A stretch of DNA of 64,000 nucleotides from contig NC_089190.1 in NCBI RefSeq assembly GCF_947507565.1, positions 558,001-622,000 on the forward strand, read 5' to 3'. The first letter of the stretch is position 1. Every line of letters starts with the position of its first letter. Below, piece by piece: positions 21,066 through 34,900 of this stretch. Both the position numbers and the translations under genes were made by a program. This DNA is from Oscarella lobularis (lineage: Eukaryota; Porifera; Homoscleromorpha; Homosclerophorida; Oscarellidae). The notes below the pieces were generated by a model. It was not told the DNA's origin, made no database searches, and saw only the letters and a list, made by a program, of their open reading frames with translations.

Positions 21066-22115
21066 ATGGTGCATCGTACAGTGTGACTCAAAAATCAACT
21101 AACGATGCTCTTTTATTTGGCTTTCCGAAACCAGGCTCCAAGCAGAAGGCGAGAGAGAGAGAGAAATCGTTTGTCACCTTCTACAAAAATCTGCTTCCTT
21201 ACCTTTTATCAGATTCGTCTTGAAGTGTGTGAATCCGAATGGTCAAAATTGTTTTCCATTGATGCAGCGGGAAGCGGAGGCAATATCAAGTGCAAGAAAG
21301 ACGATCAATTTTATGAGGTGATTATTTCAATTCGAATTAAGAGTTAGTTTTAGGGAAATTGTGTGACTCAGATCGGACTTCAAGTGAGATTGACACGCTC
21401 CGGATTGAGTCGAATCGTCACATTCTTGCCGTACCAGACTGTAGTCAACAAAACTAACGTGAGATTTCGTCTGCTGTATAAAGTTATGTATAAGCGTCTG
21501 TTCAGGAAAAAGTCATTATGTACGATGATGGCAAAACAGAGGACGTTGAGGCTGGAGAAGTTTGCCTAAAAGAGCTTGCAACTTATATTTATTGATCCTT
21601 CGCCGTTTTAGTGGATACCTTATTGGACCAAGGGCAGGTCGGGTCTAATGTCTTTGAAACTCGGGTCAGAGAGCGAGCCGGAATCTTGCAAGTTCGCCTT
21701 CAACAAAGCTCAATCAACTCTATTGAAATTAGAAGGAACTGTGGGTCTATTCTGTGCATGTTTTTTTCCGCTAAAGCTCTTCTTTCTACAGGTTCGAGGA
21801 GTTCACGTTCAAGTGGAAATCTCCGATTCGTCATCAATCATCACTTTCATGCCTTACTTTGTCGGCTCGTCTCCTGTGCGCGTTGAAAATCGCCTGCGGG
21901 AAGACATCCCCGTGACCGTATTTCAAAGGTTAGATCATGCATGTCACGTCGTATTCCGGCCGAATATTGGCGCACAGAGACGAAGAAAGCGCCGGCGTCT
22001 GCGTCAACAGCGGGACCAGTCAAATGTTTACTTGGTCGAATCCGAACGGAAAGCGCGTTTTCTGTTGGAAATTTCATTCATTTTCAGAGCGTCTATTTTG
22101 CAATGATCTAAAACA
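21066..22115 (+). pseudogene. VPS13-family protein, upstream exons (plus strand, inverted relative to the rest)
   Basis: These plus-strand exons encode the SHR-BD (WD40-like) region of VPS13 that comes just before the exons at 20205-20985. Visible pieces are FGFPKPGSK, CKKDDQFYEV, GLQVRLTRSGLSRIVTFLPY with QTVVNK, HVQVEISDSSSIITFMPYF, SPVRVENRLREDIPVTVF and finally TWSNPNGKRVFCWKFHSFSE. In intact VPS13 the next segment is the FLDGLQRV block, which lies upstream and on the other strand here. A local inversion of about 1.1 kb explains this. Breakpoints lie at about 20985-21066 and near 22115, where the next fragment (a receptor domain) begins. Confidence 0.78.
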
Positions 22116-25100
22116 GGTAAGGATCTCTCCACTTCGGTATAGTTCTTCAGCAATCATCTTCTTTGTCTGATTCACGTCGATCAAATCCGAGACGGCTTTC
22201 ACGAACAGAACGACGGCATCGTAGACCATTCCGAGCAGAAGAAATGTGAAACGACGCGGATATCGAATCGCCGTGTCGTATTCAGTCGGATCGAGCTTGT
22301 TTACGCGACGTTTCAATTCAGCCCACAATTCATATTGTCGAATATCTCTTAGAAGGTATTGGACAACTTCAACCATGCCTAGAAATAAATAAGTGAGAAA
22401 TTATTTTTATGAATTTATTTTTGTACCGGCAAAACCCTTTGCACACGTGACTTTTTCCGGTACGGAACAGCTGTAGAAATTCTGCAGAGGAAAGGACATT
22501 GCAGCCAAAGTCCCGGCTGCAACCAACTGATATCCCTATATAAGTATATATATCTAAAGTCTCTTCTTTTGTGATAGTGTGTCGCAGTGTACGTGATAAG
22601 GTGCGATTTCGTGAAGAATTGCTTGCTTGTAGAGATGCCAGCTGTCTTGGCTGAACGGAAATGATAAGATCACGTCGACGTTTTCCTCCTTGATGCGTCA
22701 GAAATTCTCAGAATAATTTGGAAGGTTTTTGAGCGTCTCGTTAATCTGACGATGTCAACAATAAATCAATCGAGAATAATTAAATGAATAAAAATGAACC
22801 TCTTGTAGATTGGGCACGTTGGGAACGCTATCCACGCCTAGAATATATTCATCTGCAACAATTTCTATACCTAGATTGGCTACCTCCTGTCGAAATGATC
22901 TTGGAACAGGAAGTCTGGAAATTTTCGACCGGTGAAAATTATTTATAAATTTATTTATTTTTACTTTGAGTTCCAAATGACTGCGACTCGTTTCCATCCG
23001 TGGATGGCGCAATAGTGAGCAAGGGCCTGACCAAAACGATCAAAACTGTAGGCAAAGAGCTTCAGAAATGGATATCTAAGAAAAATCAGAGAGAAGTGAA
23101 GAGACGTTTCTCCTAATGATTCTTTCTCTATAGCTACTACCTCTGCTGGTACGTAAATCGCTCTCCCTGAGGAAACAATCCAATCTGAAAAATACGCACG
23201 TGATCTCAATTAATAATAATAATAATCGTTATTTATTTTTCTAAACCTGAGTGACGTTGAAGACTCCCGGCATCATTGCCATGCTGTCGAAATCCAAATT
23301 CTGCGAAGAAGATGAATACGATCTTTGGTAATCAAATCCATGATTGATGCTACGAATTGCCGCCACTTCCGGAGCCGTGTTCAACGTTTCGCTGCCCGGG
23401 GGCATGTGACCGACGAAATAAGACAATTTTCGACGACCTTTTTGACCAGGAAAAATCGTCTCAAACTTGTTTGGATCACTAAATAAAAGAAATAGATGAT
23501 AGTACAGAAGTTAGGATTGATTTCAGTTGTCTAACTTGACGTCATCAAGAGCTAGTGTGACCATTGTACAAAAGGCGCTTCCGTAGAAGTCATAGACTCC
23601 GGGTTGTGGCGCCAACAGACCGATCCTGATTTCCTCTATATATGTATGTATATAAAAAATAAATAAAAAATGGCGAATGTTTCTTCTACTTTCGTCGCCG
23701 TACCTACGACGTCAAAAGCGTTTGAGACAACGTAAAACGTTGCGTTTTCCGTCAAAGAATGCATACTAAAATTGAGCTGAAATCGACCTCCTTCGCAGAC
23801 GGAGTCATAGAAAAAAGCAACTCTAAAACCATAAAATATAATAATTATTTGAATTTGTACGTGGGGGGCATACTTTACCCCTTTGTTGCATTAATGACGC
23901 TATTGGTTAAACAAGCCGATGGAACGGCTGAAACTTTGATGGAAAGAGAGGAATCGGGTCCAGATGTGACCTTGTTGCCATTTGCGTCACATATAAAGAC
24001 TTGAATTGGTTGCGGAAAAGGGAAATTGGCGTCGACAGTAGTTCCGGGTGTAGGGTCAGTTTCCGGGTCAATTTGCAATCTCGCAGCCTTTTGAGCGATG
24101 ACGTCGAACGGAGGAGTTAGGAAGACTTCTTTTGAGCTGGGAAATCGTCGTAGCGAAGTGGAACCCTGCTGTGGGAAAAGATGCTTTGTGACGCCGTAAA
24201 ATTCAACTGCATTCCATCGTATATATCCAGAAGTCGAATGTCAGTAAAAATCACTCGACCCTAATATGATCCAATCAAAAGTCGTCCTTATCCCCTCTAC
24301 GTTAATTGCTTACATCTCGCGCTTCTTCTCGTATTGACAAGTCACCAGTGATTACCTGCGTACGAACTTTGTCGCCGCCCAGATCAACTCTAGACGATTC
24401 TAACTGATTGTTCTTAGCTGTGAATGCTTTCAAGACGACCCCTACGAAATAGATATAATCTATTGACAGCAACTGAGGAGCATGAGGCCTCTATTGAAAA
24501 AAAACTAATTATGACACAAGGGCAACCTCTGATGGAGGGCCGTCTACAATTAAATGCATCCGGGCCAAAAGGGGAGGAGTGGGGGGAGGAGGCTATAAAC
24601 CATCAGGTAATGACTCATTTATAAATACTGAAAACATGATGAGGAAAGGGAGCTTGGCCTAAATCTCCTCTAAAATGCCTGTGCAAAAGTTGGCTTACCG
24701 TTTAATTTTCTTGGCAGTGACATCAACGTTGGCAAAGGCGTCGTTTCCGCACGTTGTTTCATTGCAAATCTTTAGAGTTTGATTATCATAGGGATCCTTG
24801 TACATTATCACTAATTGAATTGGAGGCAAAGGCGTGTTTGTCGCAATTGTCTTGGGAAACGCATTGGGCACGGGATCGACCAATGCCAAATGGTGGCCTT
24901 TGTCTACAAACGAAATAATTCAAAAAATAAATAAATATTGATTATGCATAGCATACCGGTTATGTAAACTTTATTCGTATAAACTTTGTTGTGATCATGT
25001 TCTACGTGCTCGCTTCCGTAAACTTCAAATTTGAGCTGACGACCATTCAAAATCGGGCATATTCACGTGACCAAGAAACTCAAAACTGGAGAAAAAATTA

Positions 25101-25495
25101 CAAGGGGATTCTATTCATTTTATTATGCACATACGTTGCTACACCCCTGACAGCTGTCCTCTTAACAAATCCACTCGGATATCTGAATTGACGTCACATA
25201 CTCTTACGGCACCAGTGTAACGACAATCAGTCTCCAAAGCGGACAGGCAAACATTATGAAACCTAAAAGTATTGAAAAATATTAGAGACAGTGACAGTGA
25301 GTTCTTCTCGTGCCACGCCCACGCACGAGCATAGTTTTCCGCCTTCCGCCGCTCATATGTCGTCTATCGTAACATTGGAAGATGACGCAATGATCTCCAA
25401 AGTCGAGCACGGTCCATCGAAAATGCGTTCTCCAGATCTCAAAAGTTCGACGGCTATAGAGCCAAGCATGAAGCCGTCAACAGGAACATTAATAT
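22113..25495 (-). CDS. Receptor-like protein: repeated beta domains plus ANF-receptor-type ligand-binding domain
   Basis: Minus-strand exons with short introns. Nearest the N-terminus (25.5-23.9 kb) are repeats with phrases such as PPIQLVIMYKDPYDNQTLKI and QPIQVFICDANGNKVTSGPD, resembling Ig/filamin-like extracellular domains. They are followed by a periplasmic-binding-like ligand domain: IGLLAPQPGVYDFYGSAFCT, SYFVGHMPPGSETLNTAPEV, LAHYCAIHGWKRVAVIWNSK and, last, LLLGMVYDAVVLFVKAVSDL. The second part fits the ANF-receptor/class C GPCR (GABA-B-like) or receptor guanylate cyclase fold. No transmembrane or catalytic exons follow, because the sequence changes to VPS13 at about 22113, so the signalling type cannot be told. 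The first exon is unclear and may abut PLC-beta at 25.5 kb. Confidence 0.6.
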
Positions 25496-25504
25496 ACCTT
25501 AACG

Positions 25505-27925
25505 TGTTTCTTCTTCAGAGATTCAAAATCCTTCAAATTCTTCTTGAACAATTTCTTAAAGTCCTAGGAACGCGCAAAAAATAAATCACAAATACAAATT
25601 ATAATTATTTAATTTTCTGCCTTCATTGTCTTGATCCTCGCCACGGGTTCCGCGTCCCATTCGCCAATCGCCTCCTCCTTACGGCTCTCATCACTCGTCA
25701 CCGACTTTCTCAATATAGTATAAGCATCTGGTCCAGTGGTGATATCCTCTCCCTGTGGAGACGTCTCCTTGCTTCGGATCCCCGTCGCCTCGTCCTCAGG
25801 AACGCAAGCCGTCGCCACGGGAGGCGGAGACGATTCCCTCGGCCCATCTAATTCATATCATCCATATTTAATTATTTCAAATATTTATTTTACCTTCCCC
25901 TCCACTCTGTTTCATCTAAAACGTTATCTCGATCTTAATTAAAGGCTCTTATTTGTAAATAGGGTTTGGGACTTACTTCGTCGTCGGCGTCGTCCAGAAG
26001 CTCTTCTAGTATTTTCCCGCGTTTTCTTGAGCCGATTGATACGCAATTGGATTCTCCAAAGCGTCGAGAAAATCTACGACGTAGCACGTGAATAAATAAG
26101 TGTTAATTGACGTTCTACGTCTCAATGTACCACTATAGGCTTTGGGCACGTAATCAGTCACTTCGAAATGCACAAAAATTGACGCGAAATCGAGTAGCTG
26201 ATTAAATTCGTTTCGAAGTGGAATGTGACGATATCCTTTGGAGAAAATAAAAATCTGAATATTTATTATTTAATCTTACCTGACATCAGTGACGTCATGG
26301 GTAGAACCCGTTGCCCCAGACAACGATTTCCATCGTCATAGACACCAAATCGAATCATAGCCAATTCGGGAAGCACAATCTAAGTTTCCATAACAACACT
26401 AGCGCGCTACGTACAAGAAGAAACTCAAACCTTTTTGAAATTAAACGGCTCTTCATCTCATACGGGATTCACTGCGTTGCCAGGGACGATTTTCGTCTTG
26501 AATCTACGTCTCACCGTATCCGTTGGCAACCCGTACATATCAAGTTCGACGTAGACGCCGCACTTGCGATCGCAGAGCATCGTCCCGGATATAACCTCAG
26601 AGAGAGAAAAACTCAAAAAATACATAAGTATCTATTTGCAAATATACTTTGACTTGAAGAGAGGCGGCGACGATGTTCTGCTCGAATTTTCCGAGATGCA
26701 GCTGAAAGGGAAGATCTGCAAGAAAAAGAAAAATAGATATATAGATACGTAATCGATATTAATTAATATTCTTTTCTTCTGTCTGACCGCATGTCTGAAA
26801 ATTGAGCGAGACCATTTGACAGCCGGCATTCCAGAACACCTGAAAAATCAAACATAGATACGTAATCAAATTAAAAATAAAATTTTGAACCTGCGGCATG
26901 TAATTGCTCGAATCGTAACGAATTCCCTTGGGATAAATTCGATTAATCTGCCTCCGATTATACCTTAAAAATGAATAACTAATTAAGAATAATTATCTAT
27001 CGAATTCGCCCGCTCTCACAGAGCAAATTCCACGGGCGATCTCTTCAAGTGATCGGCGGCTGCCGCTTCGTTTAACGAAGACATTTCATAGGCGCGATTT
27101 TTCCCTATAAGGGGGACCCTCCTCTTACAATGATACCACTTGGTATGAGTGTCTAACGTTCTGCCTCTTCAAAACCCTTGAATCGTATAGGCGTTATATA
27201 ACTTACGAGATCGGATAACGCCGTTTGCGTTTCGCTTTGCCCCTCCCACGTGTAAACCTTTGATTATTTTATTGAGAACTTGAATTGTGTTTAGCTAATC
27301 ATGTGATGTGCGCTTACTTGAGAGCGGATGACGTCTGCCGATTTTTCTGACGTCAATTTGGCGTGGGGTTCATGAGAAAGTTCGGCCTGTTCTCCGACTT
27401 TTTCTTCCGTGTGGTCTTCTGGATTTTTTATTATTTACTATTATTAGCAAATGCACTTTTCTCTTCTGCTTCTTCTTCTTTCGGTTTCTCGTCTTTTGAG
27501 CTATCAATTACCTTCGAGGGATCGATACTATCAGCTATAAAAGAACTAAATGACTACAAATATTTAATTTTTATTTCCTCATTGCATTTTGCCAGTTGCG
27601 CTTTCTTCTTGTTCTTAATCAATGTTTTGCCTCGAAGTAGATTCGGACTTGGCAACGGAACGCCGGGATCAAGCTTAAATAAATAAAAAATGAATTAGTC
27701 ACGTGCACATCCTGTGCAATTGATTCTACAGGGAATCCTTCGATGGGCAATCGAAGGAGCTTCTCCTTGAATATTTCCTGGCAATACTGGGTCATTTTCA
27801 ATTGCTGAGAGGCGCTATTAAAAATCAAAACTATTTAATTGGTTAACGAATTAATTTCTGGACTATTGCCTGCAGTGATTTTCGAAGGAGAGAATCACAG
27901 GAAATTCGGACGTTTTAAAAAAATA
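25505..27925 (-). pseudogene. Phospholipase C-beta, C-terminal half
   Basis: PLC-beta hydrolyses PIP2 downstream of Gq. Minus-strand exons in order: end of the X domain (KTSEFPVILSFENHCR, about 27920; TQYCQEIFKEKLLRLPIEGF, about 27800); acidic X-Y linker (PKEEEAEEKS); Y domain ([66 protein letters not shown]); C2 domain ([62 protein letters not shown]); start of the coiled C-terminal region (LFKKNLKDFESLKKKHVK, 25.5 kb). The PH, EF-hand and first half of the X barrel, including the first catalytic histidine, are missing, as is the end of the coiled region. It resembles the PLCB4/PLCB1 group. Confidence 0.85.
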
Positions 27926-28426
27926 AATATAAAATTTTTTGAGACTACCTTAAAGACTTCTCCTGGTAGAACAGCGAATATGGGTCAATTTCCCCCGCTC
28001 ACATGAAGGTACCCAAGAGAATAACTTTCATTTCTGGCGAATTCATTTGCATACTCATGAACGACGCCTCTTTCTTCTTCTCGGACGACCGCAACTGAAT
28101 CATCACCTCCAAGACGCTCTCGAGACAAACTATTCTCATCCTCATTCATATCAACGATGGTATCCGTAATCCGATCATTAGCGAAATCGGTTACGGAGAG
28201 ACTCCGCCCCCACGCGATTCCCTTGAGGGAGAGACAGCTCACCTGGAACGCGGTGCGCCGAAGCGCGAGCATCGGACAAACGGAACGAAGCGACGACCAA
28301 TTGCGTCCATGGACTTTCAATCGAACAGCGATGAGAGGATTCTTTCGAAAACCCAACCACTTGGGCGGGGTCCCATCAAATCGTCCAAGCCCAAATCATC
28401 AACGTCATCATCTTTGACGTCACCAC
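27926..28426. other. Junction zone between PLC-beta and the repeat array
   Basis: A 123-codon open frame on the minus strand (28356-27985) has no recognised family. Its position does not give the missing PLC X-domain residues. The sequence ends at the first minisatellite unit at 28427. Confidence 0.25.
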
Positions 28427-28982
28427 GGCTCTTTCCTTGCATACACTATCCCTATAGGCTCTTTCCTTCTATACACTGTTGCTATAGGCCTCTTTCCTTC
28501 TGAAATACACTGTTGCTATAGGCCTCTTTCCTTCTAAACACTATTGCTATAGGCCTCTTTCCTTCTAAACACTATTGCTATAGGCCTCTTTCCTTCTATA
28601 CACTATTGCTATAGGCCTCCTTCCTTCTAAACACTATTGCTATAGGCCTCTTTCCTTCTAAACACTATTGCTATAGGCCTCTTTCCTTCTATACACTATT
28701 GCTATAGGCTCTTTCCTTCTATACACTGTTGCTATAGGCCTATTTCCTTCTATACACTATTGCTATAGGCTCTTTCCTTCTAAACACTATTGCTAAAGGC
28801 CTCCTTCCTTCTAAACACTATTGCTATAGGCCTCTTTCCTTCTAACCACTATTGCTATAGGCCTCTTTCCTTGTAAACACTATTGCTATAGGCCTCTTTC
28901 CTTCTATACACTATTGCTATAGGCTCTTTCCTTCTATACACTATTGCTATAGGCCTCTTTCCCTCTATACACTATTGCTATA
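28427..28982. repeat. Minisatellite, 18 units of about 31 bp
   Basis: Eighteen head-to-tail units, most reading GGCCTCTTTCCTTCTAAACA followed by CTATTGCTATA. Unit length is 30, 31 or 34 bp. Variants alternate TATACA and TAAACA, and GGCTC and GGCCTC. The array passes directly into the next, different tandem array without a gap. Confidence 0.97.
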
Positions 28983-31900
28983 GGTCCCTGCAAGTAAGAT
29001 ACACCAAAATTCATCTCGTTAGGGAGGAGGAACGTTATACTCTCCTTTTGCGCTTGTCTGTAAATATCTGCAATTATGGTGTCCAACTACTATTTGTTTA
29101 ACTAAGCGTCTCCTAATAAGCAAAAAGTGCTTAATAAGAGACAAATCATTTCTGTCCAAACCATACCTCGTTTAAGTGGTGAAGTTCAAGTGAGGTGTTC
29201 ATTACCGTTGCGTCTCCCAAAAGGCAGAAATTGCATTATAAGGGACAACTCCTTACAGTCAGAACATTTGAGAGTAGATTGTCCAACTAGTTAAATAAAC
29301 TTGCGTCTCTTAATAAGCAGAAACTGCGTAATAAGGGACAAAACATTGCAGTCCCAACCATTGACACTAGGTTGTTGAACCAGTTAAATAACCTTTCGTC
29401 TCTTAATAAGCAGAAACTGCGTAATAAGGGACAAATCATTGAGGTCTGAACAATTGCTAATGAGTGTGTCTCTGCAAGTAAGATACACCAAAATTCATCT
29501 CGTTAAGGAGGAGGAACGTTATACTCTTCTTTCGCGCTTGTCTAGAAATATCTGCAATTAGGGTGTCCAACTCTTTGTTTACCTAAGCGTTTCCTAATAG
29601 GCCAAAAGTGCGTAATAAGAGGCAACTCTTTGCAGTCCGAAGAATTGAGAGTAGGTAGTCCAATTAATTAAATAAACTTGTGTCTCTTAATAAGCGAAAA
29701 GTGCGTAATAAGGGACAAATCATTGCAGTCCGAACCATTGCAAATCAGTGTACCTTGTTAAGGAACAAATCATTGCAGTCCGAACCATTGCAAATAAGTG
29801 TGTCTCTGCAAGTAAGACATACCAAAATTCATCTCGTTAAGGAGGAGGAACGTTATACTCTCCTTTTTCGCTTGTCTAGAAATATCTGCAATTAGGGTGT
29901 CTAACTCTTTGTTTACGTCTCCTAAAAGGCAAAAAAGAGACAAATCCTTGCAGTCCGAACCATTGAAAGTTGGTAGCCTAACTAGTTAAATAACATAGCG
30001 TCTCTTAATAAGTCAAAACTGCGTAATAAGAGACAAATCATTGCAGTCCGAACCATTGAAAATGAGTGTACCTCGTTAAGTAGGAGGAACGTTACACTCT
30101 CCTTTTGCGCTTGTCTGTAAATCTCTGCAATTAGGGTGTCCGACTTCTATTTGTTTACCTAAGCGTCTCCTAATAGGCAAAAAGTGCGTAATAAGAGACA
30201 AATCATTTCCGTCTAGACCATACCTCGTTTAGGATGCGAAGTTCAAGTGAGGTGTTCATTACTGTTGCGTCTTCCAATAGGAAGAAATTGCATAATAAGG
30301 GACAACTCCTTACAGTACGAACATTTGAGAGTGGGTTGTCCAACTAGTTAAATAAACTTGCGTCTCTTAATAAGCAGAAACTGCGTAATAAGGGAGAAAT
30401 CATTGCAGTCCGAACCATTGCAAATAAGTGTGTATCTGGAAGTAAGATACAGCAAAATTCATCTCGTTAAGAAGGAGGAACGTTATACTCTCCTTTTGAA
30501 CTTTTCTAGAAATATCTGCAATCAGGGTGTCGAACCCTTGTTTACCTAAGCGTCTCCTAATATGCAAAAAGTTTGTAATAAGAGACAACTCCTTGCAGTC
30601 CGAACCATTGAAAGGTGGTAGTCCAACTAGATAAATAACCTTGCGTCTCTTAATAAGAAGACTCTGCTTAATAAGGGACAAATCATTGAGGTCCGAACAA
30701 TTGATAATGAGTGTGCCCCTGCAAGTAAGATATACCAAACGTCACCTCGTTAAGGGGGAGGAAATTATACTCTCCTTTTGCACTTGTCTAGAAATATTTT
30801 CAATTAAGTTGTCTAACTCTTTGCTTACCTAAGCGTCTCCTAATAGGCAAAAAGTGCGTAATAAGAGACAACTCCTTTCAGTCCGAACGCTTGAAAGTTG
30901 GTAGTCCAGCTAGTTAAAATACCTTGCGTCCCTTAATAAGCGAAAACTGAGTAATAAGGGATACATCAGCGTCTCCTAAAAGGCAAAAAGAGCGTAATAA
31001 GCGACAAATCCTCGCAGTCCGAACCATTGAAAGTTGGTAGCCCAACTAGTTAAATAACCTTGCGTCTCTTAATAAGCGAAAACTGCGTAATAAGAGAAAT
31101 CATTTCTGCCCAAACCATACCTCGTTTAGGTGGTGAAGTTCAAGTGAGGTGTTCATTACCGTTGCGTCTCCCAATAGGAAGAAATTGCATTATAAGAACT
31201 CCTTACAGTCCGAACATTTGAGAGTAGATTGTCCAACTAGTTAAATAAACTTGCGTCTCTTAATAAGCAGAAACGGCGTAATAAGGGACAAAACATTGCA
31301 GTCCGAACCATTGACACTAGGTTGTCGAACCAGTTAAATAACCTTGCGTCTCTTAATAAGCAGAAACTGCGTAATAAGGGACAAATCATTGAGGTCCGAA
31401 CAATTGCTAATGAGTGTGTCTCTGCAAGTAAGACGCACCAAAATTCATCTCGTTAAGGAGGAGGAACGTTATACTCTCCTTTTGCGCTTGTCTGTAAATA
31501 TCTGCAATTATGGTGTCCAACTACTATTTGTTTAACTAAGCGTCTCCTAATAGGCAAAAAGTGCGTAATCAGAGACAAATCGTTTCTGTCCAAACCATAC
31601 CTCGTTTAGGTGGTGAAGTTCAAGTGAGGTGTTCATTACCGTTGCTTCTCCCAATAGGCAGAAATTGCATTATAAGGGTCAACTCTTTACAGTCCGAAAA
31701 TTTGAGAGTAGATTGTCCAACTAGTTAAATAAACTTGCGTCTCTTAATAAGCAGAAACTGCGTAATAAGGGACAAAACATTGCAGTCCGAACCATTGACC
31801 CCAGGTTGTCGAACCAGTTAAATAACCTTGCGTTTCTTAAATAACCTTGCGTCTCTTAATAAGAAGACTCTTCTTAATAAGGGACACATCATTGAGGTCC

Positions 31901-34900
31901 GAACAATTGATAATGAGTGTGCCCTGCAAGTAAGATATACCAAACTTCACCTCGTTAAGGGGGAGGAAATTATACTCTCCTATTGCACTTGTCTAGAAAT
32001 ATCTGCAATTAAGTTGTCCAACTCTTTGCTTACCTAAGCGTCTCCTAATAGGCAAAAAGTGCGTAATAAGGAAAAACTCCTTTCAGTCCGTACGCTTGAA
32101 AGTTGGTAGTCCAGCTAGTTAAAATACCTTGCGTCCCTTAATAAGCGAAAACTGAGTAATAAGAGACAAATCATTGCAGTCCGAACCATTGCAAATGAGT
32201 GTACCTCGATAAGTAGGAGGAACGTTATACTCTCCTTTTGCGCTTGTCTGTAAATATATGCAATTAGGGTGTCCAACTTCTATTTGTTTACCTAAGCGTC
32301 TCCTAATAGGCAAAAAGTGCGTAATAAGAGACAAATCATTTCTGTCCAGACCATACCTCGTTTAGGATGCAAAGTTCAAGTGAGGTGTTCATTACTGTTG
32401 CGTCTTCCAATAGGAAGAAATTGCATAATAAGGGACAACTCTTTACAGTACGAACATTTGAGAGTAGGTTGTCCAACTAGTTAAATAAACTTGCGTCTCT
32501 TAATAAGCAGAAACTGCGTAATAAGGGACATATCATTGCAGTCCGAACAATTGACACTAGGTTGTCGAACAAGTTAAATAACCTTGCTTCTCTTAATAAG
32601 CAGAAACTGCGTAATATGGGACAAATCATTGAGGTCCGAACAATTGCTAATGAGTGTGTCTCTGCAAGTAAGATACAACAAACTTTATCTCGTTAAGGAG
32701 GAGGAACGTTATACTCTCATTTTGCGCTTGTCTAGAAATATCTGCAATTAGGGTGTCCAACTCTTTGTTTACCTAAGCGTCTCCTACTAGGCAAAAAGTG
32801 CGTAATAAGAGACAAATCCTCGCAGTCCGAACCATTGAAAGTTGGTAGCCCAACTAGTTAAATAACCTTGCATCTCTTAATAAGCCAAAACTGCGTAATA
32901 AGAGACAAATCATTGCAGTCCGAACCATTGCAAATGAGTGTACCTCGATAAGTAGGAGGAACGTTATACTCTCCTTTTGCGCTTGTCTGTAAATATCTGC
33001 AATTAGGGTGTCCAACTTCTATTTGTTTACCTAAGCAACTCCTAATAGGCAAAAAGTGCGTAATAAGAGACAAATCATTTCTGTCCAGACAATACCTCGT
33101 TTAGGATGCGAAGTTCAAGTGAGGTGTTCATTACTGTTGCGTCTTCCAATAGGAAGAAATTGCATAATAAGGGACAACTCCTTACAGTACGAACATTTGA
33201 GAGTAGGTTGTCCAACTAGTTAAATAAACTTGCGTCTCTTAATAGGCAGAAACTGCGTAATAAGGGACAAATCATTGCAGTCCGAACCATTGCAAATAAG
33301 TGTGTATCTGGAAGTAAGATACAGCAAAATTCATCTCGTTAAGAAGGAGGAACGTTATACTCTCCTTTTGCACTTTTCTAGAAATATCTGCAATCAGGGT
33401 GTCCAACCCTTGTTTACCTAAGCGTCTCCTAATATACAAAAAGTGCGTAATAAGAGACAACTCCTTGCACTCCGAACCATTGAAAAGTGGTAGTCCAACT
33501 AGTTAAATAAACTTGCGTCTCTTAATAAGCCAAAACTGCGTAATAAGAGACAAATAATTGCATTCCGAACCATTCAGAGTAGGTTGTCACACTAGCTAAA
33601 TAACCTTGCGTCTCTTAATAAGAAGACTCTGCGCAATAAGAGACAAATCATTGAGGTCCGAACAATTGATAATGAGTGTGCCCCTGCAAGTAAGATATGC
33701 CAAACGTCACCTCGTTAAGGGGGAGGAAATTATACTCTCCTTTTGCACTTGTCTAGAAATATCTGCAATTAAGTTGTCACACTCTTTGCTTACCTAAGCG
33801 TCTCCTAATAGGCAAAAAGTGCGTAATAAGGGACAACTCCTTTCAGTCCGAACGCTTGAAAGTTGGTAGTCCAGCTAGTTAAATATCTTGCGTCCCTTAA
33901 TAAGCGAAAACTGAGTAATAGGGGATATATCAGCGTCTCCTAAAAGGCAAAAAGAGCGTAATAAGAGGCAAATCCTTGCAGTCCGAACCATTGAAAGTTG
34001 GTAGCCCAACTAGTTAAATAACCTTGCGTCTTAATAAGGCAAAACTGCAAAATAAGAGAAAAATCATTGCAGTCCGAACTATTGCAAATGAGTGTACCTC
34101 GTTAAGTAGGAGGAACGTTATACTCTCCTTTTGCGCTTGTCTGTAAATATCCGCAATTAGGTTGTCCAACTTCTATTTGTTTACCTAAGCGTCTCCTAAT
34201 AGGCAAAAAGTGCGTAATAAGGGACAACTCCTTTCAGTCCGAACGCTTGAAAGTTGGTAGTCCAGCTAGTTAAATATCTTGCGTCCCTTAATAAGCGAAA
34301 ACTGAGTAATAGGGGATATATCAGCGTCTCCTAAAAGGCAAAAAGAGCGTAATAAGAGGCAAATCCTTGCAGTCCGAACCATTGAAAGTTGGTAGCCCAA
34401 CTAGTTAAATAACCTTGCGTCTTAATAAGCCAAAACTGCAAAATAAGAGAAAAATCATTGCAGTCCGAACTATTGCAAATGAGTGTACCTCGTTAAGTAG
34501 GAGGAACGTTATACTCTCCTTTTGCGCTTGTCTGTAAATATCCGCAATTAGGTTGTCCAACTTCTATTTGTTTACCTAAGCGTCTCCTAATAGGCAAAAA
34601 GTGCGTAATAAGAGACAAATCATTTCTGTCCAAACCATACCTCGTTTAGGTGGTGAAGTTCAAGTGAGGTGTTCATTTCCGTTGCGTCTCCCAATAGGCA
34701 GAAATTGCATTATAAGGGACAACTCCTTACAGTCCGAACATTTGAGAGTAGTTTGTCCAACTACTACTAGTTAAATAAACTTGCGTCTCTTAATAAGCAG
34801 AAACTGCGTAATAAGGGACAAATCATTGCAGTCCGAACCATTGACACTAGGTTGTCGAACCAGTTAAATAACCTTGCGTCTCTAAATAAGCAGAAACTGC

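Noticed and set aside
28427-28982. CRISPR array
   Set aside because: Units are contiguous head to tail with no unique spacers, in an intron-bearing animal sequence. It is a minisatellite.
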